A stretch of 64,000 bases of DNA from Tetrahymena elliotti 4EA (lineage: Eukaryota; Ciliophora; Oligohymenophorea; Hymenostomatida; Tetrahymenidae), in assembly GCA_000231825.2 (NCBI GenBank), contig JH720306.1:591189-655188 (forward strand), read 5' to 3'. The notes beneath the pieces are model-generated. The model saw nothing but the letters and a program-made list of their open reading frames with translations, did no database searches and was not told where the DNA came from. The position numbers and the translations under genes are program-made. This document shows, one piece after another, positions 12,281 through 30,877 of this stretch (the stretch's first letter is position 1; every line of letters starts with the position of its first letter).

Positions 12281-14611
12281 GTTAATTAAATTATTTATAT
12301 TATTTATCACTCTCTTTATTTATTTGTACATATCTTTAAACATTTTATCAAATTTTTTATAATAATAACTGTGTTTGAAATGAATAATCTATTGTGTTGT
12401 CCATCAATAAGGCTATTTTTGGAGTTTTTCAAATTGAGGATAAAAGGAATTAATATTTAAATAATTTGATTAAAAAATAGTTAATTTTTCTTTTTATTGT
12501 TAAGAATTATTCAAATTTTCATTTGTTAAGTAATATCTAACATAAATTTATTCCAAATTTACAAAGATTTTACAAACAAAGAAATTTTATTGGATCAGAT
12601 CAATAGAGGTATATGATCTATTAATCTTCTTAAACATTAATTAAAAATCATTTTAAAATAAGTTATTAACAGAAACAACTTAAAAGTATGTTGATAATCT
12701 ACTAATAAATAGGGATAGTTGAATAAGTTAATCACATGTCTTTAAATACATTGTTTATCTGAAATAAATAAAATTTATTTATATTTCTTTTCTTGTTTAA
12801 AAAATCTACTTTTATTATGGATGTTTTCATTTTATTGTTAAAAATTAAGATTTTATTTTCTTTAATTTTAAATTATGATTGAAGTTCTTTTTTATTTTTT
12901 AATTTAAAAGAGAGATAAGATATATTTAGTATTTTTCATTTTTTTTATTTAAAGCAGTATTTAGAATAAGACTAATAAAGAATCTTGGATGCTATCCTTG
13001 TTTTTTAGGGTAGGTTTTTTGATATAACTAACTAAAAGATATCTTCATTAAATTAATCTACAAGACTAATTGCATATGTGGGAATGGCGCTTCATTATTT
13101 TGGGGTTTTCTTTGAAAAAACTTAGATGAGATAAGTGGCTTAATCTATTACTATATATGAATAGACTTGATGTAAATCAAGATATTACATATATTGTTTG
13201 TTTGCTTACATAATCATAACATTCAAATTAAATGGATTGATTCGTAATAGATTAATTTTTTTTTATTTTGGTGCTTTAAAAACTGAATAGATACATTTTA
13301 AAAACTTTATAGTCTTGTATTTAAAAAATGGACTCTTTGATTGTTTTCTTAATTTTTTGCTTTAGTTAATTTGTTTTAATTTTCATATTTTTGAAATTAA
13401 TTATTCTTTTTCTAAATAAATGAAATTAATTCAAATTTGTTTCTTAAAATTTTAACTGACTAAAAAATAAATCAATCTGCTCAAATAATATAAACAGTAT
13501 TAATTAATATCTAACGACCTTCTAAATTCATAAAACTAATTTAGAAGAAAAAAAATCAAAATAAGATAAAAAATAAGTAAAAGTAAAAAAAATGGATAAA
13601 AGATAATGTCTGAATATAATATATATCATTAAAATTATTTTTTTAAATACACTCACCTACTCGCAACCACGCTTCAAGTTTTTAAAATTACAAACCAACC
13701 CCTTGTCAAATAATTATATGATAAAATGCATGATTCACTTATAGCAGCAACATCATTATACACTGACTTATGTTTGATGATATATAAGACTGTTCTTACA
13801 TTTCTTTTAAGAATATCAAAAAACCCTCATTAAAACCTAATAAATGCACAAAGCAACCAATTCTTTCTTTCGTCTTTCAAAGTTATTCAAAAAAAATCCA
13901 AAATCCCACAATCTGCTCTCTTATTACAAATAAAATATTTTTCTTTCCTATATAACCTTATAATACTATATTTAACCAAACAAGCCATCTCAATCAAGCC
14001 TATATTTCATATATTAAAAATAAATATCTTCATATTAAAAAAAATACAGTTATATATTAACCCAAAAAAAATTAACGATAAAATCAATCAATAAAAAAAC
14101 AAATAAATTAATTAATAACAGACAGCTTAAAATTAAAAATAAAATATCTGAAAACTACATTAACTAAAAAAATCTAACACATACCCACAAAAATATATTT
14201 ATAAATACATTCTAAATCATATTATGGACACATTTATTAGACTTCATCTTAAAATCATTCAAATCAATATTTTACCTTTATTCTTTTGTTCATAAATAAG
14301 ATATATTTGTTTTAAAATGTGGTTTAAATTTCTAGTTTTTTTTAAGACATGAAGTAATTTAGAATTTGCTACTCATATTTGCCCAGCTAATTAAGATAAT
14401 CTACATAAAAATACAGCAATGGCCAACTAAACATATTATAGTGTAATTGTTAATACATATGCTTGATGTTGAAATAAAGCAATTTAATTTTGGAAAAATA
14501 TAAAATCTATGAAAAAACCATTTTTTTTGAAATGTTTATTAAAATGAATAGGTTAAAACAAAAATGATGTGTATGTAATTGGATATAAAATAATTTATTT
14601 TTTATTTAAAA
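12281..14611. other. Intergenic region between convergent genes
   Basis: The Cache gene and SAS-6 converge here, so both 3' UTRs lie in this stretch. No gene is visible. From about 13640 to 14200 the + strand is C- and A-rich and almost free of G, a compositional skew. A partial match to the Tetrahymena chromosome breakage sequence lies at 13691-13705. Confidence 0.55.
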
Positions 14612-17600
14612 TCAGTTTTAGTTAGGATTTTTAGGTTAGCGATATTTTATAGGGGTGACTCTTTAAGGCTCGTCTGCCTAATCTTCAGAAAAGAAATTAT
14701 TTTTTTTTTAATCATTTATGTTATTATTTTTATTATTATTATTATTAAATAGATATTTTTAACTGAAATCTTAATCATCTCCGTTTTCTTCTTCCTTTTT
14801 AATTTAAAGAAAAATTTAATTAATAATTTGAAAAATTTAAATTAAAAAATTACTTTAGATATCTTATCAAATTTTTATAGATTTTAAGATTGACCTGACT
14901 AAGTAAATGATTATGATATGTTATTATTATTAGTGTTGTTTGGATTATATGAAACAAGATCTGAATAATTATTAGGATTATTTGAACTGATTAATTATTT
15001 AGATTAATTTGATAAATAATTGCTGCTGCTATTATTATAGTTAACAGTACTTTATTAATTTTATGTATTTATATTGCTGTAGTTATTGTAATTTGTTTGC
15101 TTGCTTGTAAACACTAAATCTAAAATTAAAAAAAATATTTTTAAATTAATAGAGAGTTTAATATAAATCATACCATTTTAATTTGTGCTTTAGCTTGTAG
15201 GAGTATATGATGATTTATTTTATACAGTATTGTAATTTGTAGTGCCAAAACCAGCACTTAAACCTACAGCTTGACTATCTTTAGCTAAATTATAGGGAGT
15301 AGTAACTCCATTAGTATTTTGTTAAGAACTCTCTGTATTCAAATCTAGGTAGGAATATTTCCTAGTTATTCCTGCTGTATTAGATGAGTAATTTGTTGTT
15401 GCATACTTCTAAAATTATTTTTTTTATTTAAATAAATTGAAATATTTAGAATAAATATTAATACACTTTCATAATTAGAAGTAAAATATGGCTTAGCTGA
15501 AGTAGAAATCATGCTAGCTTTGACTCCTCCCTCATTTAATTACTTATTCAAATATTGAATCACTTTTTTTATTAATTAAATCAAAAATTAATTTAAAAAT
15601 AAGAAAGAAATAAATTTACTTGATTAGCTGCTTTCAATAGTTTTACAGCTCTCTGACAACTTTTCTTTATAATCATTGATTTATGTATCTTATTCTTTTA
15701 TTTTGTGATCTTTGTTATTGATTTCTCTCTCCTCTAATTGATTATTTTTTAAATAAATAAAAGTTTAAAATATTTTATCAAAAACCCATTTTTCATCAAA
15801 TGATTTAAAAAAGAAGAAGAAATAAAATAAAATGAAATGGAAGTTTTGAATTACTTCTAAGAATTTCATTTGCTAATTCATCATTTTTTTATCTAATTTC
15901 TTCAAGGAATTGTTCTTGTTTAAGAACCATTTAGTTTTTCATTTTCATTTTATTCTTTGATTTTTAAAGTTCTTCTTGTAATTTCTCAATGATTTTATTT
16001 CCCTTGTTAATTTCTTCACTGCATAAATCTAATTTTTATTCAAGCTTTTAAATTTGATTTCTGTATTCATCACATTATTGCTTTAGTAGATCCTAATTAA
16101 AATTTAAATTGAAATAAAATTTAAATGCAATAATTTATTATTTTACTTTTTAGTTGTTGAAATTCTCAACTAAGTCTTTATTATTCACCAAAAGATTTTC
16201 TTTGTCTTCAATTTATTTTGTCATTCCTTGGTTCACAAAAGATAATTCAGTTATTTTTTTCTCTTGCTTGAATCTAATTTCATTTAATTCCCTATTTTAC
16301 ACTCTCAATTCTTCTATTTCTCTTCTGTTCATTGAAGATTCCTTCTCTAAAGTTGCAGTCTTAGACTAAAATTCTTTGAGTAAAGCTTATAGCTCAGTGC
16401 ATTTTTCTTGTAAGTCTTAACATTTATTTAGTGTTTTTTCATACTTATCTTGATATGATTCAATATCTTCTCTATATTTCTATTTTTAATCGACAAAAAT
16501 TTAGACTTTAATTGAAATATATTTTAACATTACTTAATCATTATCTAATTTATTCTACTCATACTGTCTTCTTATTCTTTCTTCTTTCATTAAATACTCT
16601 TCTTTTGCTTTCTAAAATTTACTTTATTCTTCTAATTTAATTTCCTCAATAACCCTCTTTTTCTCCTCTTACATTTTTCTCAGTTCATCAGTATTTATTC
16701 TTACATCCATAGATTTTTAATTTAACTCTTTAATAAAAAATATATTTTTTAATGACCACCCTCTTATTCTTAAAAATATAATTTACCTTCTTCTAATCTT
16801 GAATTTTAGCATCTTAGTTACTCGTTTTCCATTTTTTGCATTTACAATTTTTTAGCTATAAAATTTTTTAAGATTTCATCATTGGCTTATCTTAATTTTA
16901 ATGATAAATGAGTGAGAGATTTAAAATGATTCATTTCCACAATATTAAAATCAGCTTCACTGTTATTTTTAATATCAAGCATACAGAAAAATCTATTCAT
17001 AATTTAAATACAATATTAGATTTACAATTTTAAAGCACATAAGCTTAATTCAAAGCTTAAATATTTTTCTATTTTTTGAAGATTTTTTGAATTCAGATTA
17101 TTTAAATATTTGTATTAAAAATAATTTACTAAACTTTGCTGTCTAAATCTTATGTCAAACAGAGTTCAACTCTTTCTGCAAATTGTGAAGGGAAAGAGAA
17201 GAAATCAACATGCAAATTTTATTCTTTTTTGACATGCAAAAACTCAGTTTCATTAAGCTCCATAAGAAATAAGAAGAGGCTATTTAATTAGAAAAAACAA
17301 GCATATTATTAAGTTGATTTGAATCTATCTTTAATATTACTGATTATTTTCATCTGTTAATTCCAATCTTAATACTTATCCTTAACTATTTCCCTTGCTG
17401 CTGGTAAATATTTTAAGATTTAAAAGTGTTTGCATATCTTCTTTACCAGGTTATCTAATTTTTATAGGTATTTAATTTTCAAAGATATCTCCACTCTTAA
17501 CACCTATTTGAATATGTTTTAAAAGAATTTATCATTTAAATTTACTTTTTTATTTTAACTAAAATATTACTTGGATCATTCATAAATGAAACGCCAGTAT

Positions 17601-17796
17601 TTAAGTCAAATTTGCTTGGCTAATATGTACCAAATATATTATTATTGTTGCTATTCATAATTTAATTAGTGTTAATTTCAGTGGTAGATTAGTTGAGATT
17701 CTAAACAGAACTTGTGTTCACTTTACTAAATAAATTATTGCTATTTGCATTCCTATTCAAATCTATTTTTCTAAAAGAAGGTTGATACTCAGCCAT
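14612..17796 (-). CDS. SAS6: SAS-6, centriole/basal-body cartwheel protein
   Basis: SAS-6 homodimers assemble into the nine-fold cartwheel that templates basal bodies. Eleven exons join in phase: 17796-17571, 17503-17341, 17279-17130, 16992-16787, 16727-16147, 16092-15855, 15733-15620, 15562-15465, 15408-15174, 15113-14854, 14794-14612; 817 residues. The head domain is clear: LRLELTDENN, then FLFLMELNETEFLHVKKEQN, LHVDFFSFPSQFAERVELC (the PISA motif) and FNIVEMNHFKSLTHLSLKL. A long coiled coil follows (about residues 250-590) and the conserved MIQYLNKQLNEGG motif. The tail is N/Q/S-rich and low complexity, with an Asn run from an AAT repeat. Tetrahymena has more than one SAS6 paralogue and I cannot say which this is. 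It is divergent from the ISWI gene, 789 bp apart. Confidence 0.95.
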
Positions 17797-18585
17797 TTTC
17801 TTACTATGGATATTATTTGATTTTTTAGTTAATTTGTTCTATAAACTTAAGTTATTGTTTTATAGTTTTTAAAGAATATCAATTAAAAACAAAGTTTTTT
17901 TTGAATTTTTATTTTTTAAATACGAATAATTATTGATAATACAATACTCGCTTATCAAATTTTAAATTTTTATTTAATTTATTGCCTGCCAAAATTCTTT
18001 TAAATTTAATTGAATTGAAATGTTTTGCATTTACTTATTACTATCCATATCTTTAATTTCATTCATTCATTTAAGCATCTACATTCATAAATGACTTATT
18101 TATTTTTCAGTAAAAAGTATTATTTGCTTGCCTATTTGTTTGTTTGTTTAAAAATTAATTTAAAATTTAGTCTACTTCCTCTGATAAATAAATAAATCAA
18201 CTCAATATTTATTTTATACATAGATATAATAAAATGTAAAATATTTCATTTCATTTGAGTTGAATTTATCCAGTTAGTTTTCAATTGAGTAAATAAAGTT
18301 TATTTGGAAGAATTAAATTTAAAAATCTAGTTAAAATAATCTTAAAATGTAAAAATTAAATAGGAATAAAGTAATAGTTATAAGATATATTAAAACCTAT
18401 ATAGAGAGATAGATCTTAATTTCTTTAAAAAAAAAGATTGATAGAACTAACTTGTATAAAATAGCTCCTATTTTTGGCGCAATAATAAATATATTTAATT
18501 AGCTAAAAACATAAATTAAGAGGGAGAAAATAAGTATAAATAAAATAGCACGCCAATCAAATAGCATAAACAAGAGTATAGTAAA
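17797..18585. promoter_or_regulatory. Divergent intergenic region between SAS6 and ISWI
   Basis: This stretch separates two divergently transcribed start codons and must hold both promoters and 5' leaders. It is AT-rich; I recognise no specific factor site. Confidence 0.5.
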
Positions 18586-23094
<4,509 letters not shown>

Positions 23095-24365
23095 TTTATT
23101 TATTTTCTAACTGAATGACTGGCTGAGCTAAATATATATTTATAATTTTTTGTAAACTGTTTAATAAAATGTGTTCTTATATTATAACACTTCATAAAAC
23201 TTAAACTTTTATATTCTCTATCACTTCCATCCATTTTGTACATTTATATATATTAAAAAAAACAAAAACTAATTCAGACAAGTAGGAAAATACTTTAAAA
23301 TGTTATAATTTTCTCCTTAAAACAATCATCAAATAAAAGAATAAAATAAAATCTTAAAAAAAATAAATATGACTGATTTATTGATTTTATAACTGATTGA
23401 ATGAGCTAAAAAATTAAATTTTTTGCAAACGGTTTGATAAAATGTAAATATATATTAAAATACTTCATAAAGTTTCAACTTCTCTATTATTTTATAAATA
23501 AAAACAACAAAAAAGTCATTCAGACAAGTAAGAACATACTTTGAAAGTTTGGCATTTTCTTATTAAAAGAATTTAAAACAAATCTAGATAGAAAAGAAAC
23601 ATAAAATTGAATTTAAGAATTATAAATGATAGGTATTTTTGATTAAGTAATAAATAAACACTAGCAATTCATCAAATAAAATAAGTTCTAAAAAACTTTA
23701 TCATCAAATAAAAGAAGATAAAGTAGAATAAAACCTTTAAAAGAAATAAATATGAATTGATTTATTGATTTTATAACTGATTGAATTAGCTAATTATTAA
23801 AAATCTTTTGTAAACTGTTTAATATCATTTTTTTAATAATATTTAGTAAAAATTAAACTTAAATTTTGTATCACTTCCATTTTGTACGTTTTTAAGTGTT
23901 AAAACAACTAAAAATTCACTCAAACAAGTAAGAAAATAATTTGAAAGTTTTGTCATTTTCTTATTAAAACAATTTAAATAAATTAAAATTGAATTTAAGA
24001 ATAACAAATGAAAGGGATTCTTAAATAAAACAATTCATCAAATAGACTAAGACTAAATTCTAAAAAGCACAATCATCAAAGATAAGAAATTATAATAGAA
24101 TAAAACCTTTAAAAAAGACTGAAATGTGATTAATTTATTCATTTTTTAAGTGATTGATTGAGCTAAAATATAAAAACATTCCATAAAGTTTAAACTTTTT
24201 TATTTTGTATCATTTCTATTCTGTACATTTTTAAGTGTTAAAACAACTAAACATTCATTTAGACAAGTAAGAAAATGATTTGAAAGTTTTGTAATTTTCT
24301 TCTTAAAATAATTTAAAACAAATTTAGAAATAAAGAAAACATAAAATTGAATTTAAGAATAACAA

Positions 24366-24844
24366 ATGAAAGGGATAAAGTTATAAATTTAGAATTAGTC
24401 TATAAAAGAGTAATTTATAAATCTATCTAGAATCAACGACTTTAAATTAGCTGCTTATAAAAGAATTAGAAAATAAGAGCCAAAAATAATAATCTTTAAT
24501 AAAGAAGGAAGGGCTAAGTATCAGAAAGTTTAATTGCATATCCCTAATTATTGAACATTTATTCTAATTTTATCTTACAATATTTATGTGAAGAGAATTA
24601 AAATAGGCTGAGATGGGATAGAGTAAGAAAAGTAGAAAACTAATAAATCTTTCATGAAGAAGTATTTTTATTCGATTTTTTAATTTTACCCATAAAGGAG
24701 AGTGAGCAAATTGCAGATATAAGGAAGAGATGTGCTTTATAGTAAGATAAATAGAAATAAAGTAAAATAATATAAAAGAAAATCTAAATGAGATATGTAA
24801 AATAAATTTAATAGTAAATTCTTTAACAAAGTTAAATCTTTTGA
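24366..24844 (+). pseudogene. Possible coding remnant after the repeat array
   Basis: Two overlapping open stretches look mildly protein-like. One runs from ATG 24366 for about 60 codons (contains INDFKLAAYKRIRKQEPKI). The other, in a different frame, ends at TGA 24842-24844 (contains CEENQNRLRWDRVRKVENQQ). Neither matches a family I know, and no splice joins them convincingly. With TGA as the only stop, open frames of this size arise by chance, so this is weak. Confidence 0.2.
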
Positions 24845-26265
24845 TTAATATAATTTTTGTCCATTACTTATTAAGTGATATTTATTTTTTTATTTTACAA
24901 TTTTTTAATTGAGATTTTGACCAGAAAAAAGCTTCTAAAGAATATTTAATCAAGACTCACTCACTTGTTTGCTTGCTTAATAGTTGGAATTAAGAAGAAA
25001 AAGAAGAAGAATAAAAATAAGACTTAATAAAAGATTATTAATATTCTTTTTTAAATTTTTTATCATATCAATCACCAAAAACATGATTAACTACAAAGTA
25101 AATTACTTCAGAAAGTTAATTTCAAACCTTATTTGATTTTATTCATATTGATTATCAATAAATCTACTTCCAAATAAACTCATTTTTTATTCAAATTTAC
25201 TACAAAATATTCTAATGGCATTAAATAATAAGGTCAATATCTTCTTTCAAAAATATATTTTTTAATCATTGGATATTTTCTATTATTTTATATAACTAAA
25301 ATCAATCTAAGAGGCTCAAATACCAAAAATAAATACATCATAAAATATGATTAAAGAGAGGTTTCCAAAATTTAATAAAATAAATATTCTGGGATTGCAT
25401 AAAGAAATTTAGCTATTGATTGATAAAAGAATTGTATTTTTATTAAAACAACCATAAGTATTTGTAATAAAAGAAAGAAAGATAATAAATTTTATTTTAT
25501 TTCTTAGAAAGAGCATCTTAGATTGGTATTCTTCTTGCATAATCTAAAATAATCAAATAGAATACTAATTTTTACAAAAAAGTTCTTTTTACTAAATGCA
25601 TGATTGAAAATTGCATCTTTTAAATTTTTTTTGTTTGATTTCTTCAAAAAAGTAAAAGAATATCAGGAATAATCTAAAATTAGGTATTACAGAGTCATAG
25701 ATTGACGTATATGAAGTGAAAAAAAAAAATTAAGGTATAGAATAAATATACCTATTATTATTATTATTATAAAGTAAATATAAGTAATATTGTATATTTA
25801 GTAATTAAAAGAGGTCTTTTGGATCCATATTACCTTATAAATGGATTAAGGGTAGTAAGTACTTAATCATTAAAATGGAATATTGAAATAATTTAAATAT
25901 TGATTTATTAGCACAAAAACGAAATAATCAATTATAAAAGAATTACTAACAGAATCAAAATAGCAATACTAAATAAACATGATTTGATCAAAGAGAAAGT
26001 AAACAAAAATTAAACAAAACCTTAGAATCATTAAGTACGAATAAATGCATGAATAGAAGGATCTAATTAAATTTTTGTATGGGACGCGTGTTTAGTTTTT
26101 TCTAACTGCAAAATATAATACAAAAAAAAGGTAATTATTGTTTCTGTTTTATACCAAATTTTAATCATATTAATGAGTAAGTGATTTGATGTGAAACAAC
26201 AAAAAAGAAATAAGCAATTAAGAAAGAATAATATCAAGAAAAATAAAACAAATCAATTAATAAAA
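24845..26265. other. Gene-poor AT-rich region
   Basis: No supported gene on either strand. A TTA microsatellite lies at about 25753-25770. Confidence 0.5.
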
Positions 26266-26672
26266 TCAATCAAAATAATACTTCAATGAATATTTTTATA
26301 GAACATTTTTTATAACCTAATTCTCATCTATTTCTTCACTTCTTTCTTTTAAACAAATTTTAGTATATTTATGTACAGTATAATCCTAGTCATATATTAA
26401 TTTAATCATAGTAATACCCTAGTCAAACAAATAATCTATTCAGTAAATTTGATAGACTCTGTCTTTCCTCTCTTTTTTTCATTCCACTACTTCTTTTAAG
26501 ACACCATTTGTGTTAAATAATGACATTATACTTCAAGATTCTCATAATATATGAGAATGTTTAACTTATTATTTTGTATGAGTAGAGACTCTATTATCAT
26601 AATAGATTGCTGAAATTCTAAAAACTTCAGTGATTTAATAATTTAAAGTGTATATTGAAGTTAAAATTTTAG
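26266..26672 (-). pseudogene. Decayed reading frame, perhaps YwqK/MORN-like repeats
   Basis: On the minus strand one frame is protein-like for about 135 codons but contains four internal TGA codons before the terminal TGA. Segments such as FNTNGVLKEVVE and KKERKDRVYQIY fit the 'NG.LK.E.EWK.GKKDG...Y' rhythm of YwqK/MORN-type repeats, and DYTVHKYTKICLKERSEEID follows. TAA/TAG are used as Gln in the same frame. No start or splice pattern could be built around it. The best reading is a decayed gene copy; the family assignment is tentative. Confidence 0.33.
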
Positions 26673-29600
26673 GTAATTTAAAAATAAATGAAATAAACAA
26701 TAATAATAAAGAAAGAATTTATTTACAGAAGACTGATGATGATGGATTTAAAAAAAATAAAACTAATTTCTTATAAAAGAATTAAACTCTTTTCAAGATT
26801 TTTAAATAAATAAATCTTAAATCTTAGTAACAATAATAAGCTATTATGGCATTTTGCTATCTTCATAATTTTAAAATTAAGTTTTAGTGTAACCCTAATC
26901 CTAATCTTGCATTAAATAAATAATTAGCTTCTTTAAATCTTTAGTTTAATTATAAAACATATTCCCAATTTAAATTGATTTCTATTTGAATATCTAAAAA
27001 TATTTAAAATATTCAAGAGATTTCTTTGATTAAACCAAATAAAATTAATTTTTTTATAAGTAGTGCTTTTAAAAAGTTATTAAAAAAAAGGTGTGTTTAT
27101 TTTAAAAACGGATTTTAAAATTGTAATAAACGATTTGTTTATTCTTTCTTTACTTTTTTTAAACATAATGAATTAAGTTATATTAAAATTCATGGACTAT
27201 TAAACATGATATTAACAAGAAGTACTTATTCAATAAACTTAGAGATTTCTTTTAAACAAAATATGATGAATTAGGTTTGTCAAGAGAAATTTAAGATTAA
27301 TAAAATTGTTTGGATTTAAAATTATGCTATACATTTTTACTTAAATCTGAAATTAAGCATAATGTTAGCTTGATTGCTTGAAAGGATCTGGCAAGTAAAA
27401 ACAAGCATCGTTTGAATTTAATTAAAAATATGTTAAGCAGAGTATTTTAGAAAAGTTGTGAATAGATTATTAAATATTTGAATTTTTTTATCATTTTTTA
27501 CTTTTTTTACCTTGAAAAAAAAATTAATTTGTTTATTTCATTTTCAACTTGGCTTTGAAAGGAAATTTTTAGTAAGAGGAAAAACATTTTTTTAACAACT
27601 TAATTTATCAAGAATAAAATTTTTTCATTAGCTTGCTCTTTCAGCATACTTTTTGATCAAATATTGCTTGTTTGATTAGCAAATTATTAAGATAATTTAA
27701 TTTTATGAGAAAAGACAACTCTCTTTTCTTAAAAGTGACATAATTAGATAATGCGTAATTATAATAAAAAGAAAATTAGTTGATTATGATAAGCGTGCTT
27801 GTTTTTTGATTGTTTGTTTGATCCCTATAATAATTTACATGAAAAATTTGATAAGTCAGTCATTCAAAACAGAACTCAGATCACTTTCATGCTAACTATC
27901 AAATTTAATTCCTATTGAAGATTACTTTGAGAATCTAAATTTTAAATTAATTATATTATAATTCATCTTTTGTTTGAGCGCCTGGCAACTGCAAGCCAAT
28001 GCGATTTCATAATTATCTCTTTTTTTCAAATACTTTAAAATTAAAAATTTTTGGATCCTTTTCTCACTTATGTGTGTGCTTTCGAAATATTCAGAGGATA
28101 AAAAGAAAAAAAGCCAAAAAAATAAATTTGCTATTTAAATTGATTAAAATAAGTATTGTTATAATAAAAAACAAAGTCTACCTGAATTGTTCTAGTCTTT
28201 TAGTGATATTATATTTAAAAAGAGTACTTTTTTTCTCACATTACATTGGCGATGATTGAAGATTGAAAATGAAATCAAATTAAGAAAACAAATTCAGTTT
28301 AATGAAAATAAAACATTAATATTTTTTTAAAAATGAAGAAAAATTAGAAAAGAATTTCTATGTAAAGCAGTTCTGAGTTCTGTGAAGTATTTGATATGAA
28401 GTGATTTCATAATTAAATTAATCCCTCTCTCAAGTTAATTTTTCTTTTTTATTTTTTTCTTTTATATAATTTTGTTTGAAACACAAATAAGTAGAATACT
28501 AATACCCAAAATCTAGAAGCAGTTTCTAACAAACTATGAAACTTTCCTAATTTAGGTTTTTTTTCCACTATTTTTAAATTCAATTTCTTTGTTTTAACTT
28601 ACAATTATTCTTTTTCATCAAAAAGAGTTATTTCATAATATCAAATCAGATTTTATTTGCTCTTAGAAAGAATCACCTTATTTACTTGCTTGTTTGTTTG
28701 TTAGTTATCTGGTAATTTAAATTGAATATTGAGAGTATTCAAATTTATTGTTTTTTAAATATCAAAAATATTTAAAAGTTTGGAATATTTCAGAAAGATA
28801 CTGCTTGTTATTTATCTACTTTTACGATAATAATAATTCATGAGCATAAGTATTCATTGAAAGAAAATTGCTTTCAATTTGTTTAATTATTTTTATAAGA
28901 AGGATTCTTAATTAAAAAGCTCAACACGTATTTATGAATGAATTTATGCCTTGTATATATATTCAACTGAAATTAGTTTCAATGAGCTTAACTGCATTAT
29001 TAAATAAAAGAAAAAATGAATAAGCGCATTTTTAAGGTGAGGGGAATTCGCTTTATTATTTATTTTATAGTCACATGCTAAAAATAGGAATAATCGCTAT
29101 TTTTGCTTACTTAAATGATTTGTTGGTAATGCTTTATATATTGCTAATTTAATTTGTTGAAATAGTAAGGTGATTATTATTTGAATTAGCATGGCAAATT
29201 TTGCGTGGGGCGAAATTACCGAACAGAAAAAGAATTATAGATTCTGATATTCAGAACTCTATGAAAGCATTTATTAATTTATCCTTTTTTTTGTATTTAA
29301 GCAGATGTCTGTATTTAGTTTAAATCAATAATGGTTAGCTTGATGTTTGTATTTAATCAGAAGTAAAATTGCAAAAACAAAATACTATTTTTGTTCCTAT
29401 TAAATTACTAGGCATGTGCTTGAGACGTGATTCACATAAGCCACATCTATGATAGGGATATTTTAATCAAATATAGACAGTGCTAATGATAATTAAATGA
29501 TAGCATAATATTGATTAATTTTGACAACAGCTAACTTAAAGCTGAAGAATATTCAAATATAAATTATGTAATAGAAATAACTTAGATAATCAAATGCAAA

Positions 29601-30877
29601 AAACGTCAGATAATCTATCTATTCTTCATTATAATATATATACTTAGAAATATTGTTATAATAAGCAATAGAAGCTACTTTTAAAAAAAGATGATGAGCA
29701 GGAAGGAATATTAAAAAAAGTATACAGAGATGATAATATTTAATGGGATAGTCAATGAAAGAAATAATGGAATGGTAAAGTACATAGAAAAGACTAGTTT
29801 TAGAAATGAAGGAACAGTGAAATTAGATTAATTAAGAAGTACATGAAGAAACACCAAAATTTTTTTGTATAAGAATAATCGAAATCCCTTTAAACAAATA
29901 AATAGGTGGATTTAAAAGATAGAAGGGAATGATAAGTGTATGTTGCAATCAAATCGATATAAAAGAATTATTAATTAAAAAAATAATAAAAGATTTTGAA
30001 AAATTCTTTAAGATTTCAGCAGCGCAGTGAAGGGGTGTGTATGTATATAAGGAATTGGGGATAGATCTAATTTCAAAAAGGGAATAATGATATAATTTAT
30101 TTTAATTTCAAAACAAACAAATTAAAAAATTTATTAAGAATTCTAAAAAAATTTTTTTTGTTGCGAAAGACAAAAAAATAAACAATTGGCCATAATACAG
30201 AGCTAATAAAAATAACGATAAAAAGACCTACATACAGCTTTTCTCAGAAAGTAAAAAACTTACTCCCCCAATTACCTAGCTCAATATCTCTACTTAGTTC
30301 CCAAGAGTAATCAACAAGCACTAACCTCTACTAACTTACCAAGGAATTATTTACTTCCTGATTACTCCTATTTTCAGCACAATAATTAAATATTTCTTTT
30401 TGCTTTTCCTGGTTCTACATAGATAGCCGCACACACTCACTCAAATACAGATTATCAAAAAAATACAAAAAAAATATCAATTTTTTGATTGACTGATTGA
30501 TTTGATAATTAATTAATTAAGTAGCACCTCAAATCTTCCCTTTTTAAAAATTAATAATAAAAGAAATAAATAATTAACCAAGTCGAATAGATATCTCGCA
30601 AATCTATCACAATCTAACTAAGCTAACAGAGTTGACTACGCTTCATTTCTATATTTGAAAAAGAACTTTACCAGTAATTTATCACTCCCTAGTATTTTAT
30701 CTATATTAGCATACTACTATCTAATTATCTCACCTCATTACATTTTAGTTTCTTTTCTGGAAAAAACATCAAACAACCAAATTATAACATCACTCACTCA
30801 ATCTCAAAATGAATTTCTAATAACAAGAATTATTACAACAACAATAACTCCAATAGGTCCGTGAACAATTAGTCAGC
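26673..30877. other. Long gene-poor region
   Basis: About 4.2 kb without a supported gene. An open frame at 29016-29281 and one at 27999-28259 (both +) are within chance expectation for a one-stop code. The + strand at about 29650-30060 is purine-rich with short G-rich spots. The last 250 bases should hold the promoter and 5' leader of the gene at 30878. Confidence 0.5.

Noticed and set aside
26888..26906. 'aaccctaatcctaatc', telomere-like
   Set aside because: Tetrahymena telomeres are CCCCAA repeats; this is only two imperfect units of another pattern.
27999..28259. 86-codon + strand ORF, and another at 29016-29281
   Set aside because: With TGA as the only stop, open frames of this size are expected by chance; no motif, codon bias or splice context supports them.
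30655..30864. 69-codon ORF ending 13 bases before the gene at 30878
   Set aside because: It would have to start at TTG, has no recognisable content and lies in the 5' leader; no upstream coding role can be supported.
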